Below are positions 23,849 through 30,368 of a stretch of DNA of 40,616 bases, in pieces (the stretch's first letter is position 1; each line of letters starts with the position of its first letter). The notes beneath the pieces are model-generated. The model worked only from the letters and a program-made list of their open reading frames with translations. It was not told where the DNA came from and made no database searches. The stretch comes from Thermoplasmatales archaeon UBA447 (lineage in GTDB: Archaea; Thermoplasmatota; Thermoplasmata; Thermoplasmatales; Thermoplasmataceae), in the NCBI GenBank assembly GCA_002503205.1, contig DARE01000035.1, positions 4,156-44,771 of the forward strand, read 5' to 3'. The translations under genes and the position numbers were made by a program.

Positions 23849-24364
23849 TCACCAGTAATCCTTGTTGACCAGATCGTCATAAAGCTCTGAAAGCCTCTCT
23901 TTTTTGACCTTTTCATGATCGGCCAGATTTCTTAAAACCGAATCTAGAGACGTGCCACTGTATTCTGTTGACATAAGCTCAAAAAGATTATGAACATCAT
24001 CGGTCGTCTTGATTGCGGCTAGGAGGACACTTTTCAAATCATTGGGGTTGGTTTCCGGTAGAGTTTTTCTGATTAAGTGGTCCAGCATCTGGAAATTTGC
24101 AGCTTCTTCAACGTCATTGCCATCGTCCTCTATTACCCCAGTCTCGAGGGCCTTTTTTATCAGAAGTGTGTCCTGATCCTCTTCCTTCTTTAAACCTTCA
24201 AGCATAAATCTAACATGGTCCATGGATGAACGGGTGTAAAGATCATCATATTTCTGCCCTATCCTTGTCTTAAGTGTAAGTGCTCTGCGTAGCAGGTCCC
24301 TTCTAACCTCTTCAAAGGATTTCCCAGAAATGGTTGGCTTGGTTTTGGTGTCTCTCTTACCCAT
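23849..24364 (-). CDS. Rubrerythrin/ferritin-like fold protein with altered metal ligands
   Basis: Protein of 171 aa, all helical by appearance and without membrane segments. The helix pattern resembles the rubrerythrin-type four-helix bundle: KYDDLYTRSSMDHVRFML then LKKEEDQDTLLI, and later DVHNLFELM then LADHEKVKKERLSELYDDL. Most positions expected to be the Glu and ExxH iron ligands are replaced (for example EEDQD where ExxH is usual), so a diiron centre looks doubtful. The start is uncertain: ATGs at 24376 and 24364 are both possible. It stands alone downstream of an Lrp-type regulator. The fold call is by pattern only. Confidence 0.5.
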   Translation of the reverse strand: MGKRDTKTKPTISGKSFEEVRRDLLRRALTLKTRIGQKYDDLYTRSSMDHVRFMLEGLKKEEDQDTLLIKKALETGVIEDDGNDVEEAANFQMLDHLIRKTLPETNPNDLKSVLLAAIKTTDDVHNLFELMSTEYSGTSLDSVLRNLADHEKVKKERLSELYDDLVNKDYW

Positions 24365-24485
24365 AAACCATACCATGATATAACTTGGTAATAAGTTTTA
24401 CTGAATTATAAATGAACGATTTGTCCGCTTTAATTTTATGGCTTCAGAATACCATATTTCTGATTTCACCTGTGAGAATGAGGTT

Positions 24486-24986
24486 TTAAGAAAACCTGTT
24501 CTTCACATTGAATTCTTCAGAATCCCATTCTTCAAAGGATTTCCCTCCCAGTGACTTAATTACCATTATTGTGAAGAGGTGCTCCACATGAGGAATCGAC
24601 TGGGCTTTGCTCAATATCTCGAAGAGATGGTCCTGATCCGCGGCAAATGCCCTGAATATAAGATCATAATCCCCCGTGATCAGATCCACAAGAAATATCT
24701 CCTTTATATCTCTGAGTTTTTCCGCAACCTCTACCGAGTGATTTGCATCCGAGACCCTAACCATACTATAGAAGATCAGATTATAACCAAACTTCTTGAT
24801 GTTGAGCTTTGTTGTGAAACCTTCAATAATCCCGTCCTCTATAAGATTGTCTATTCTTTTCTTTACTGCGGGTTTGCTGATACCGGTTATATCCGAAAGA
24901 TACTTTATAGAATACCGTCCATTCTTCGACAGTGACGACAGGATAGTAACATCAATTTCGTCCAGGCCATTGCTTCGATCCGACAT
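24486..24986 (-). CDS. Lrp/AsnC-family transcriptional regulator
   Basis: Regulator of 166 aa. The N-terminal helix-turn-helix is LDEIDVTILSSLSKNGRYS then YLSDITGISKPAVKKRIDNL and EDGIIEGF (about residues 7-60). A C-terminal RAM-type ligand domain follows, with LVDLITGDYDLIFRAFA and HLFTIMVIKSLGG. Such proteins sense amino acids or related metabolites as dimers to octamers. It is divergent from a class V aminotransferase gene across a 396-nt gap, a likely target. The effector is unknown. Confidence 0.88.
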   Translation of the reverse strand: MSDRSNGLDEIDVTILSSLSKNGRYSIKYLSDITGISKPAVKKRIDNLIEDGIIEGFTTKLNIKKFGYNLIFYSMVRVSDANHSVEVAEKLRDIKEIFLVDLITGDYDLIFRAFAADQDHLFEILSKAQSIPHVEHLFTIMVIKSLGGKSFEEWDSEEFNVKNRFS

Positions 24987-25382
24987 ATATTTACCTGAAC
25001 TCTATAGAATGTTGTAGGATTTAATTTTTATGCTTCGGTTAATTTAATAAATAATGTGACTGAATTTTTTGTATGTGTGTGAATTATCGTGCTGAATTCT
25101 TATAAAATGACCACTAAAGTTAATTCTGCATAAACAACCCATGATCCTTTATGATTATTTCTTTGAACCAAGAATCCCATTCAAGTTAAAATCAAAACCT
25201 GAAAGTTGAAAACAAATGATAATGGTTCACACTATAATCTATCTGGATTAAAATATTATATATGTTAAGTGATTCATAGGAATGAAATTCCGACACCTGA
25301 AAATGTTGAAATGGTTTCAAAAAGTATGCTACAATTCTAAAAATATAGCTTATTTCGATACTAAAGTGGGAGGCGATTTGTA
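24987..25382. other. Divergent control region between the Lrp and aminotransferase genes
   Basis: A/T-rich and without genes. A strong TATA-like AATATTATATATG (25252-25264) would give the aminotransferase a leader of about 95 nt; a second, AAAAATATAG (25339-25348), would start close to the ribosome site. The short inverted repeat GGAATGAAATTCC (about 25280-25292) lies just after the first box, near the expected transcription start, and could be an Lrp site. Confidence 0.4.
25368..25373 (+). promoter_or_regulatory. Shine-Dalgarno site of the aminotransferase gene
   Basis: GGGAGG ends 9 nt before the ATG at 25383. A ribosome site on a first gene is unusual in this window, where most first genes look leaderless, and it favours use of the upstream TATA box at 25252-25264. 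Confidence 0.5.
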
Positions 25383-26522
25383 ATGCAGAGTACAGTACCA
25401 GCTTACAGGGATTTGTTTCTCAACCTTGATAAAGTAACTCATTTGGCAGCCTGTTCGCAGTCGCCATTGAGTTATGCAGTTGAGTCGGAAATAGATAGAA
25501 TGAAAAGTGATCTGCTTGAGTTTGGGAATCCATGGGACATATGGACAAGAAAAGTTCAGGAATCCAGGGAGTTATTTGCAAAGATCATAAATGCAGATCC
25601 GGATGAAATAGCGATCTCAAGTTCAGTATCATCAGCCTTTTCAACAATAATGAGCGCTTTAAAATTTAACGGCAGAAATGGCGTTGTCGTTTCCAGCCTT
25701 GACTATCCCACTACCAACTATATTGCACTCGCAAACAGGAAGAATGGGGCAAGGGTATTCACTGTGTATGACAGGGGAGGCAAAATAGAGCCTGAATATT
25801 ATGATGAATTTATAAATGACAAGACAAAACTTGTGAGTGCCATTCATGTTTCTTCTCTGAATGGTTTTAAAATGGATGTTGACAGCATAATTGAAAAGAC
25901 GCATGAATATGGGGGCTTGGCTTATGTGGACGCATATCAGTCCGTTGGATCAGTTAATGTTGATGCCCATAAAATGAAAACAGATTTCCTTGTATCCGGA
26001 AACCTCAAGTGGCTCCTGGGATGGTCCGGTATATCGCATTTGTTCATAAGGCGTGATATAATTCAGGAAAATGAGCCTTCCTTTACAGGCTGGTTTGCCC
26101 AGAAAAATCCTTTTTTGTTCGCACCCCAGGATACGGATTTCTCCAATACTGCTACAAGATTCGAGTCCGGGACATGGTCAATACCCAGTGTTTATGCATC
26201 AGTTGCAGGAATGAAGACAATTCTTCAGGTTGGCCTCCCACATATTTTCCAAAGGGTTAGAGAACTTACAAATTATGCATATGAAACAGGAATTGAGCAC
26301 GGGCTGCAACCACTTACCATCTCCGATCCGGACAGAAGGGGGGGCATAGTCTCTTTCAGGTGCAGAGATGCGAGCGATATTGAGCACAGGCTTAAACGTG
26401 AAAAAATAATCACTGCTGCCAGAGGAGACGGTATAAGGATTGCCCCACACTTCTATAACACTGAGGATGAAGTGGAAAGGGCTGTCTCGAGAATAGCATT
26501 CCACATTAGGAATAGAAACTGA
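25383..26522 (+). CDS. Class V aminotransferase / cysteine-desulfurase-like PLP enzyme
   Basis: PLP enzyme of 379 aa, fold type I. The cofactor lysine is probably K209 in VSGNLKWLLGWSG; VDAYQSVGS (182-190) holds the aspartate and glutamine that contact the PLP ring, and ISSSVSSAFSTIM (78-90) binds the phosphate. SAIHVSSLNGFKMDV (about 152-166) is another family stretch. I see no clear catalytic cysteine loop of an IscS-type desulfurase, so a kynureninase-, aminotransferase- or lyase-like reaction is equally possible. The divergent Lrp-type gene suggests amino-acid-responsive control. The T-rich tract after the stop probably ends its transcript. Confidence 0.75.
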   Translation: MQSTVPAYRDLFLNLDKVTHLAACSQSPLSYAVESEIDRMKSDLLEFGNPWDIWTRKVQESRELFAKIINADPDEIAISSSVSSAFSTIMSALKFNGRNGVVVSSLDYPTTNYIALANRKNGARVFTVYDRGGKIEPEYYDEFINDKTKLVSAIHVSSLNGFKMDVDSIIEKTHEYGGLAYVDAYQSVGSVNVDAHKMKTDFLVSGNLKWLLGWSGISHLFIRRDIIQENEPSFTGWFAQKNPFLFAPQDTDFSNTATRFESGTWSIPSVYASVAGMKTILQVGLPHIFQRVRELTNYAYETGIEHGLQPLTISDPDRRGGIVSFRCRDASDIEHRLKREKIITAARGDGIRIAPHFYNTEDEVERAVSRIAFHIRNRN

Positions 26523-26524
26523 AA

Positions 26525-26535
26525 CATTTTTTTTA
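26525..26535 (+). terminator. T-run after the aminotransferase gene
   Basis: A run of eight T follows the TGA within a few bases, in the 10-nt gap before the convergent GNAT gene. It has the form of an archaeal T-tract terminator. Confidence 0.45.
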
Positions 26536-27033
26536 TTTATTTTCTATTGTTTCCGTGTCATTTACTGTTGATATTTCCTTCCTGAGTTTTATCTCTGAAA
26601 TTGAATAACCCGCCTTCCTGAACAGATTGAATGAAATTTCATTCTGTCCTGGTATGTTCAGAGAAATGTTGGCCACTCCCTTTTTCCTCAGTATTTCCTC
26701 CAGCTTGAGAATAGCATTCAACCCTGTTCCTCTTTTTCTCTTTGACTCAGGTACACTGAGGTATCTGATCTCAGCTTCTGGCAGATCCCTGTTAATGGTA
26801 AGCCTGAACCACACAAATCCAGCATTTTCTCCTTCTTCATCTATTCTGTAGAAGTAATTCAAAGGGGTGTCGTAACCATCTGGAAGCAGTGAGGCTATCA
26901 TCTTTCTTGAATACTCGTAAGATTCATTTTCCTTTGATTTACCTGATTGAACAGCCCATTGGGCAAACTGATCTTTGATTGCCTTAAACTGATTCTCGAA
27001 TTCTTCCCTTTCCATAGGAACCAGTTCTATCAT
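26533..27033 (-). CDS. GNAT-family N-acetyltransferase
   Basis: Acetyltransferase-fold protein of 166 aa. The core is GFVWFRLTINRDLPEAEIRYLSV in two parts (strands 4 and 5), then the acetyl-CoA loop ESKRKRGTGLNAILKLEEIL near residues 95-115, a variant of the Q/RxxGxG/A motif, and NEISFNLFRKAGYSISEIKL at the C-terminus. The N-terminal 60 residues are helical and charged. The substrate cannot be told; small molecules, protein N-termini and lysines are all possible. A TATA-like TATGTATATTG at 27062-27052 on the minus strand supports the ATG at 27033. Confidence 0.78.
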   Translation of the reverse strand: MIELVPMEREEFENQFKAIKDQFAQWAVQSGKSKENESYEYSRKMIASLLPDGYDTPLNYFYRIDEEGENAGFVWFRLTINRDLPEAEIRYLSVPESKRKRGTGLNAILKLEEILRKKGVANISLNIPGQNEISFNLFRKAGYSISEIKLRKEISTVNDTETIENK

Positions 27034-27164
27034 GATTTCATATTACCTCAATATACATAAGTGTCACGAATATTTACGACTGAAAAGCAAAAAAAATCGT
27101 TCGGTTCTTCGATCTATCCTGAACAGTCGATCTTTTTTAAAAGCAATTCAAATTAAAAAGCAAA

Positions 27165-27174
27165 GATATTAATT
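27165..27174 (+). promoter_or_regulatory. TATA box of the unknown 314-aa gene
   Basis: GATATTAATT is centred about 28 nt before the ATG at 27198 and 25 nt before the GTG at 27195, predicting a leaderless mRNA. Confidence 0.5.
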
Positions 27175-27197
27175 CTACCCAAGTTCTTCAGGGAGTG

Positions 27198-28142
27198 ATG
27201 ATAATTTCTGAAATTGAAAAGATACTTGACAGGCAGTGTATTTTTTCCTTCACTTCGCAGTCTAAAGTTGCAACATTTCTTACCGAACATGGTGTAACAG
27301 CTGTTGTAAGGGTGAGGCCAAATGCGTCCGGTGGATTTGCTGTTTTTAACTTTGAAACATCTTCTTTGGATTCTCAGTTTCTCCAGGAATGGGATGAGAG
27401 GGATGGCGAGATGGACTATGATGAGGAATCTGTAACAATTAAGATGGATCTTTCTGGGACACAGTTCATATCGACTTTCAAGGCACTGAATGAAGTACCT
27501 TCAGTTATTATTGACTGTATAATCTTCAATGGTGGATCTTTCTACCTCTATCTGCGATTCCACAGTAACGATGAGATAATGCTGGGGAAAGTCGTGAGAG
27601 GACAGCTGGCAAAATATTCGAAATTTGCTATAAGGTATCTCGGGCCGAATGTTGGTCTCATCAATACTTTTAGAGATCTGTCTGATGCAGTACAGCTCAG
27701 ATACATAGAAATGAGGAGTGAAATTCCTCCCAATTACATGGATATAGTTCATGACCCGGTTATTTCATCACTTGGAATCTCATGGACCAGAGAGATGAAG
27801 TATCTTTCTGAGGGGGAATTCAGAGCTGTCTTCTATGATAAGGAGTCCATAATGCAGAAAAATGGAAACTACATAAATGAGATATCCGAAAAGCAGAATA
27901 TTTACGAGACAAGCTTTACAAATCCGCTTCTTGAAGCAATAATTACCGAGAATTCGCTGAAGTCAGTTGTCACACTTGGAATGATTCAGAAATTGCAGGG
28001 AAGAGAGTTCACTTTTGCCACAGTTGTTCCAGATATAGTACTCTCAAGGTTTTTCTCCATAGTAATGGATGTATGCCTTAAATTGCAGGACTGGAATGTG
28101 ACTATACAGACGGTAGATGTTTTTGACGGAATGCAGGAATGA
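27198..28142 (+). CDS. Conserved-looking protein of unknown function
   Basis: I do not recognise this protein of 314 aa. It has no signal peptide, membrane segment, zinc motif or nucleotide loop. The composition is that of a soluble mixed alpha/beta protein. Two regions look structured: IIDCIIFNGGSFYLYLRFHS near residue 94-113 suggests a small beta-rich sensor-like domain, and the final 60 residues (about VVTLGMIQKLQGREFTF to the end) form another. The middle contains an acidic linker-like stretch. It is convergent with pelota (3 nt between the genes) and has its own TATA box. Codon choice and length argue that it is a real gene. Confidence 0.6.
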   Translation: MIISEIEKILDRQCIFSFTSQSKVATFLTEHGVTAVVRVRPNASGGFAVFNFETSSLDSQFLQEWDERDGEMDYDEESVTIKMDLSGTQFISTFKALNEVPSVIIDCIIFNGGSFYLYLRFHSNDEIMLGKVVRGQLAKYSKFAIRYLGPNVGLINTFRDLSDAVQLRYIEMRSEIPPNYMDIVHDPVISSLGISWTREMKYLSEGEFRAVFYDKESIMQKNGNYINEISEKQNIYETSFTNPLLEAIITENSLKSVVTLGMIQKLQGREFTFATVVPDIVLSRFFSIVMDVCLKLQDWNVTIQTVDVFDGMQE

Positions 28143-28145
28143 GAT

Positions 28146-29183
28146 CTATTCCTGCAACCTGTATCTAAGAATTGCACATAACCCACCAAAGGATTTGATT
28201 GTCTTGCCCGGTTCAGCAGAAGTACTGATGATATGAACGCCAGTGTGGAAATTTCTGGCCATATTTATGAGTGATTTGACCTCGTCCTTCCTGAACTCTT
28301 CCTCCGTTACTATTAGAAGACCCACTGCCCCAAGTTCCAGTGCATTTTTCACCTGGCTAAATCCATATGTTGCAAGATTGTCCCTCCTGAGGTGTGAAAG
28401 AAAATTCTCTACAATTCTGGAGTCCTTGGAAAGCCTCAACTCCTTCAATGCCTGTGATGCATTGCCTCCTGAAAGCAATTCATAGATAGACGCCTCGTCG
28501 CTTCTTGTAGTTGAGTATGTTTCGATGCTGGTGAAACCTGTTACATTTTCTCTAAGGTACTTTTCCAGCTTTTCAGGTGTGAAGCCTTCACCCAGAATGA
28601 TAAGCCCATATCGCCTGTTAGAATAGGTGGATAGTACATCGGCTATTTTTTTGAAATAGGAGTTTTCGGAGTAGTTGGATTCGTACATCTTTCCTGACTT
28701 CTCCGATTCAATGTTTGCTAGTTTTTGATTTCCATAACTTCTTGAAAGAAAAATTCCTGCACTTTCATCATCAAGTGTTATGAATATGAGTTTGCCCCTG
28801 ATGCCACTGTTTCCAGCTTCATTCAGCAATTTCCGCTCTTCATCTGTCCACTGCTTTGATATCAAATCAAAAATGTCGCCTACTGTCAGGGATATTGATT
28901 GATGATCTCCAACATCATCTTCAGGGCCGTTCACTATAGTGCCAAGTAATCTCAGATTCCGTGAGAAGTCTTGAAAACTAATGCTTTCGCATCTTATTGT
29001 TACCGAAACTGGTTTACGCTCTGTTTCCTTGGACCTGTTCATGTCCTGTTTGCGCTCCACTCGTCTCATCACAGTAGTTCTGACAAGGTCCCCGGCTGAA
29101 ATTAGATTACTCAGGTACCAGAGGTCATCTTCCTCCTCAATTGTAACGGTAGTTGAATTATCAGAGTTTTCCTTGATTATCAG
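28146..29183 (-). CDS. pelA: Pelota (Dom34), ribosome-rescue factor, with CTG start
   Basis: Archaeal Pelota of 345 aa, which enters the A site of stalled ribosomes with aEF1A and, with ABCE1, splits them. The first ATG (29072) would lose the N-terminus, but the frame continues upstream through residues such as EEEDDLWYLSNLI and AGDLVRTTVMRRVERK, the conserved start of the Sm-like domain A. The frame is closed by TGA above 29183, and the only plausible start is CTG at 29183, overlapping the TGA of the preceding gene as CTGA. The central domain (GLIILGEGFTPEKLEKYL) and eL30-like C-terminal domain (ALELGAVGLLIVTEEEF) are normal. Confidence 0.87.
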   Translation of the reverse strand: MIIKENSDNSTTVTIEEEDDLWYLSNLISAGDLVRTTVMRRVERKQDMNRSKETERKPVSVTIRCESISFQDFSRNLRLLGTIVNGPEDDVGDHQSISLTVGDIFDLISKQWTDEERKLLNEAGNSGIRGKLIFITLDDESAGIFLSRSYGNQKLANIESEKSGKMYESNYSENSYFKKIADVLSTYSNRRYGLIILGEGFTPEKLEKYLRENVTGFTSIETYSTTRSDEASIYELLSGGNASQALKELRLSKDSRIVENFLSHLRRDNLATYGFSQVKNALELGAVGLLIVTEEEFRKDEVKSLINMARNFHTGVHIISTSAEPGKTIKSFGGLCAILRYRLQE

Positions 29184-29674
29184 GTCAGCTCACCTGTAAG
29201 TTCCCTTAGAGTCTTCATTATTGATGATTGATGAGTGCCGTCCCAGTAAAACTTTCGGCATTTTTTGCATTGCCTTACTGAAAGTTGACGGCCATAAACA
29301 GATTCCGGCAAACTTTCTCGTAGCCCTTTCAGATTAATCTGCTCAAGTTCCCCATTGCAGAGTGAACACCTGCTGAGAAATGCCTCAGGATCTGGAGGGA
29401 ATTCCGATACTATCCTTCTGATCTGCCTCTTAATGGCCTTCTCGGATAAAAGAATGGAATTACGAAATCTTGAAGCAAGTTCTCTATCGGATGTCACAAG
29501 AATTCTGTTCTGTGATTGGGAAATAAAAATAACCTCACTGTCTGAAATCTCGCAACCGGCATATTCTGCGTCAAAGCCAAAAAATCTGAGCCATCTGCAT
29601 AGCTTCCCCAGCATTCCATCAACCATGAATTTTGGAACTTCTTCAGAACTTTTCACAGCAACCCCCTTGATCAT
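29180..29674 (-). CDS. Mut7-C (PIN-like) RNase-domain protein with zinc ribbon
   Basis: Protein of 164 aa. The Mut7-C domain is a PIN-like nuclease fold: VDGMLGKLCRWLRFFGFDAE (about 18-37) carries the first acidic residue and ILVTSDRELASRF (about 60-72) the next pair. A zinc ribbon follows, CSLCNGEL and QCKKCRKFYWDGTHQ, with the family's YWxGTH. Relatives are thought to cut RNA, but the target is not known to me. The gene heads a two-gene operon whose stop overlaps the pelota start by one codon position, so the two are probably made together. A TATA-like GTTTAAAAAATT at 29699-29710 supports the start at 29674. Confidence 0.82.
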   Translation of the reverse strand: MIKGVAVKSSEEVPKFMVDGMLGKLCRWLRFFGFDAEYAGCEISDSEVIFISQSQNRILVTSDRELASRFRNSILLSEKAIKRQIRRIVSEFPPDPEAFLSRCSLCNGELEQINLKGLRESLPESVYGRQLSVRQCKKCRKFYWDGTHQSSIMKTLRELTGELT

Positions 29675-29698
29675 TCCATTATCTAAGAGTTAACTGAT

Positions 29699-29710
29699 GT
29701 TTAAAAAATT
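29699..29710 (-). promoter_or_regulatory. TATA box of the Mut7-C/pelota operon
   Basis: On the minus strand AATTTTTTAAAC is centred about 30 nt before the ATG at 29674. No other promoter is visible between the two genes of this operon. Confidence 0.45.
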
Positions 29711-29726
29711 AGGTCCTTAAGAAGAA

Positions 29727-30311
29727 TCATTTCCTTCTGTTGAACACAAAGTAAAGAACAACCATTGAGACAACTATTGCAATTATAATAGCAGCATCCC
29801 TGTAATCAACGCTAAGCGGGTTTACCCTTGGATGACTCCATGTAAATCCTGGAAAAGCCCCGAGCTCAAGAGCTCTTAGATTTGTCAGAGTAACTCCGCC
29901 ATATTTCACCAGGGATTTGTTATTCTCTATCTTCACGAATGCTTTGGTAAAATTCTGTGCCGTTGGAGCTGCATTCATTTCAGAGAGTGCACTCACTAGC
30001 TGCAAGCCATAATAATTCAGCCCAGTGTATGACGTATCAAAGACTACCAGAGCCTCTGTTGCATTAGCACTCCAGTTATAACCCGTAAATACTGACGAGT
30101 TGCCAAGCACATCAGAGAAAAACAATGACCAGTCACTGGATGTGATTGTGTAATTTGATGGTGTCCCAGTCACATAATAATTGAACGATGGAAGAGTACT
30201 GGGAGGTGTGGGAAGTGGAGAAGGAGCTGGAGTTGCCGCAAGGCTAACTCCAGAGGACATTACTATCAGGGAGAGAACAGTCATTGAGATCAGTATGTTG
30301 AGTTTCTTCAT
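29727..30311 (-). CDS. Secreted, C-terminally anchored surface protein of unknown function
   Basis: Protein of 194 aa with a signal peptide (MKKLNILISMTVLSLIVMSS, ending after about residue 26, ASLA-like site SLAATPA). A proline-rich stretch (PAPSPLPTPPSTLPS) comes next, then about 110 residues with several NxS/T sequons, and a C-terminal membrane helix AAIIIAIVVSMVVLYFVF followed by NRRK. This is a type I surface protein with a very short cytoplasmic tail. I recognise no family. It follows the 1246-aa surface protein gene on the same strand, but a TATA-like CAATATATAAC at 30344-30354 gives it its own promoter. A shared role is possible but unproven. Confidence 0.65.
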   Translation of the reverse strand: MKKLNILISMTVLSLIVMSSGVSLAATPAPSPLPTPPSTLPSFNYYVTGTPSNYTITSSDWSLFFSDVLGNSSVFTGYNWSANATEALVVFDTSYTGLNYYGLQLVSALSEMNAAPTAQNFTKAFVKIENNKSLVKYGGVTLTNLRALELGAFPGFTWSHPRVNPLSVDYRDAAIIIAIVVSMVVLYFVFNRRK

Positions 30312-30368
30312 TCTTAACCGGTTTTTCGCATAATGAAAGATAACAATATATAACTTTTGAATCCCATT

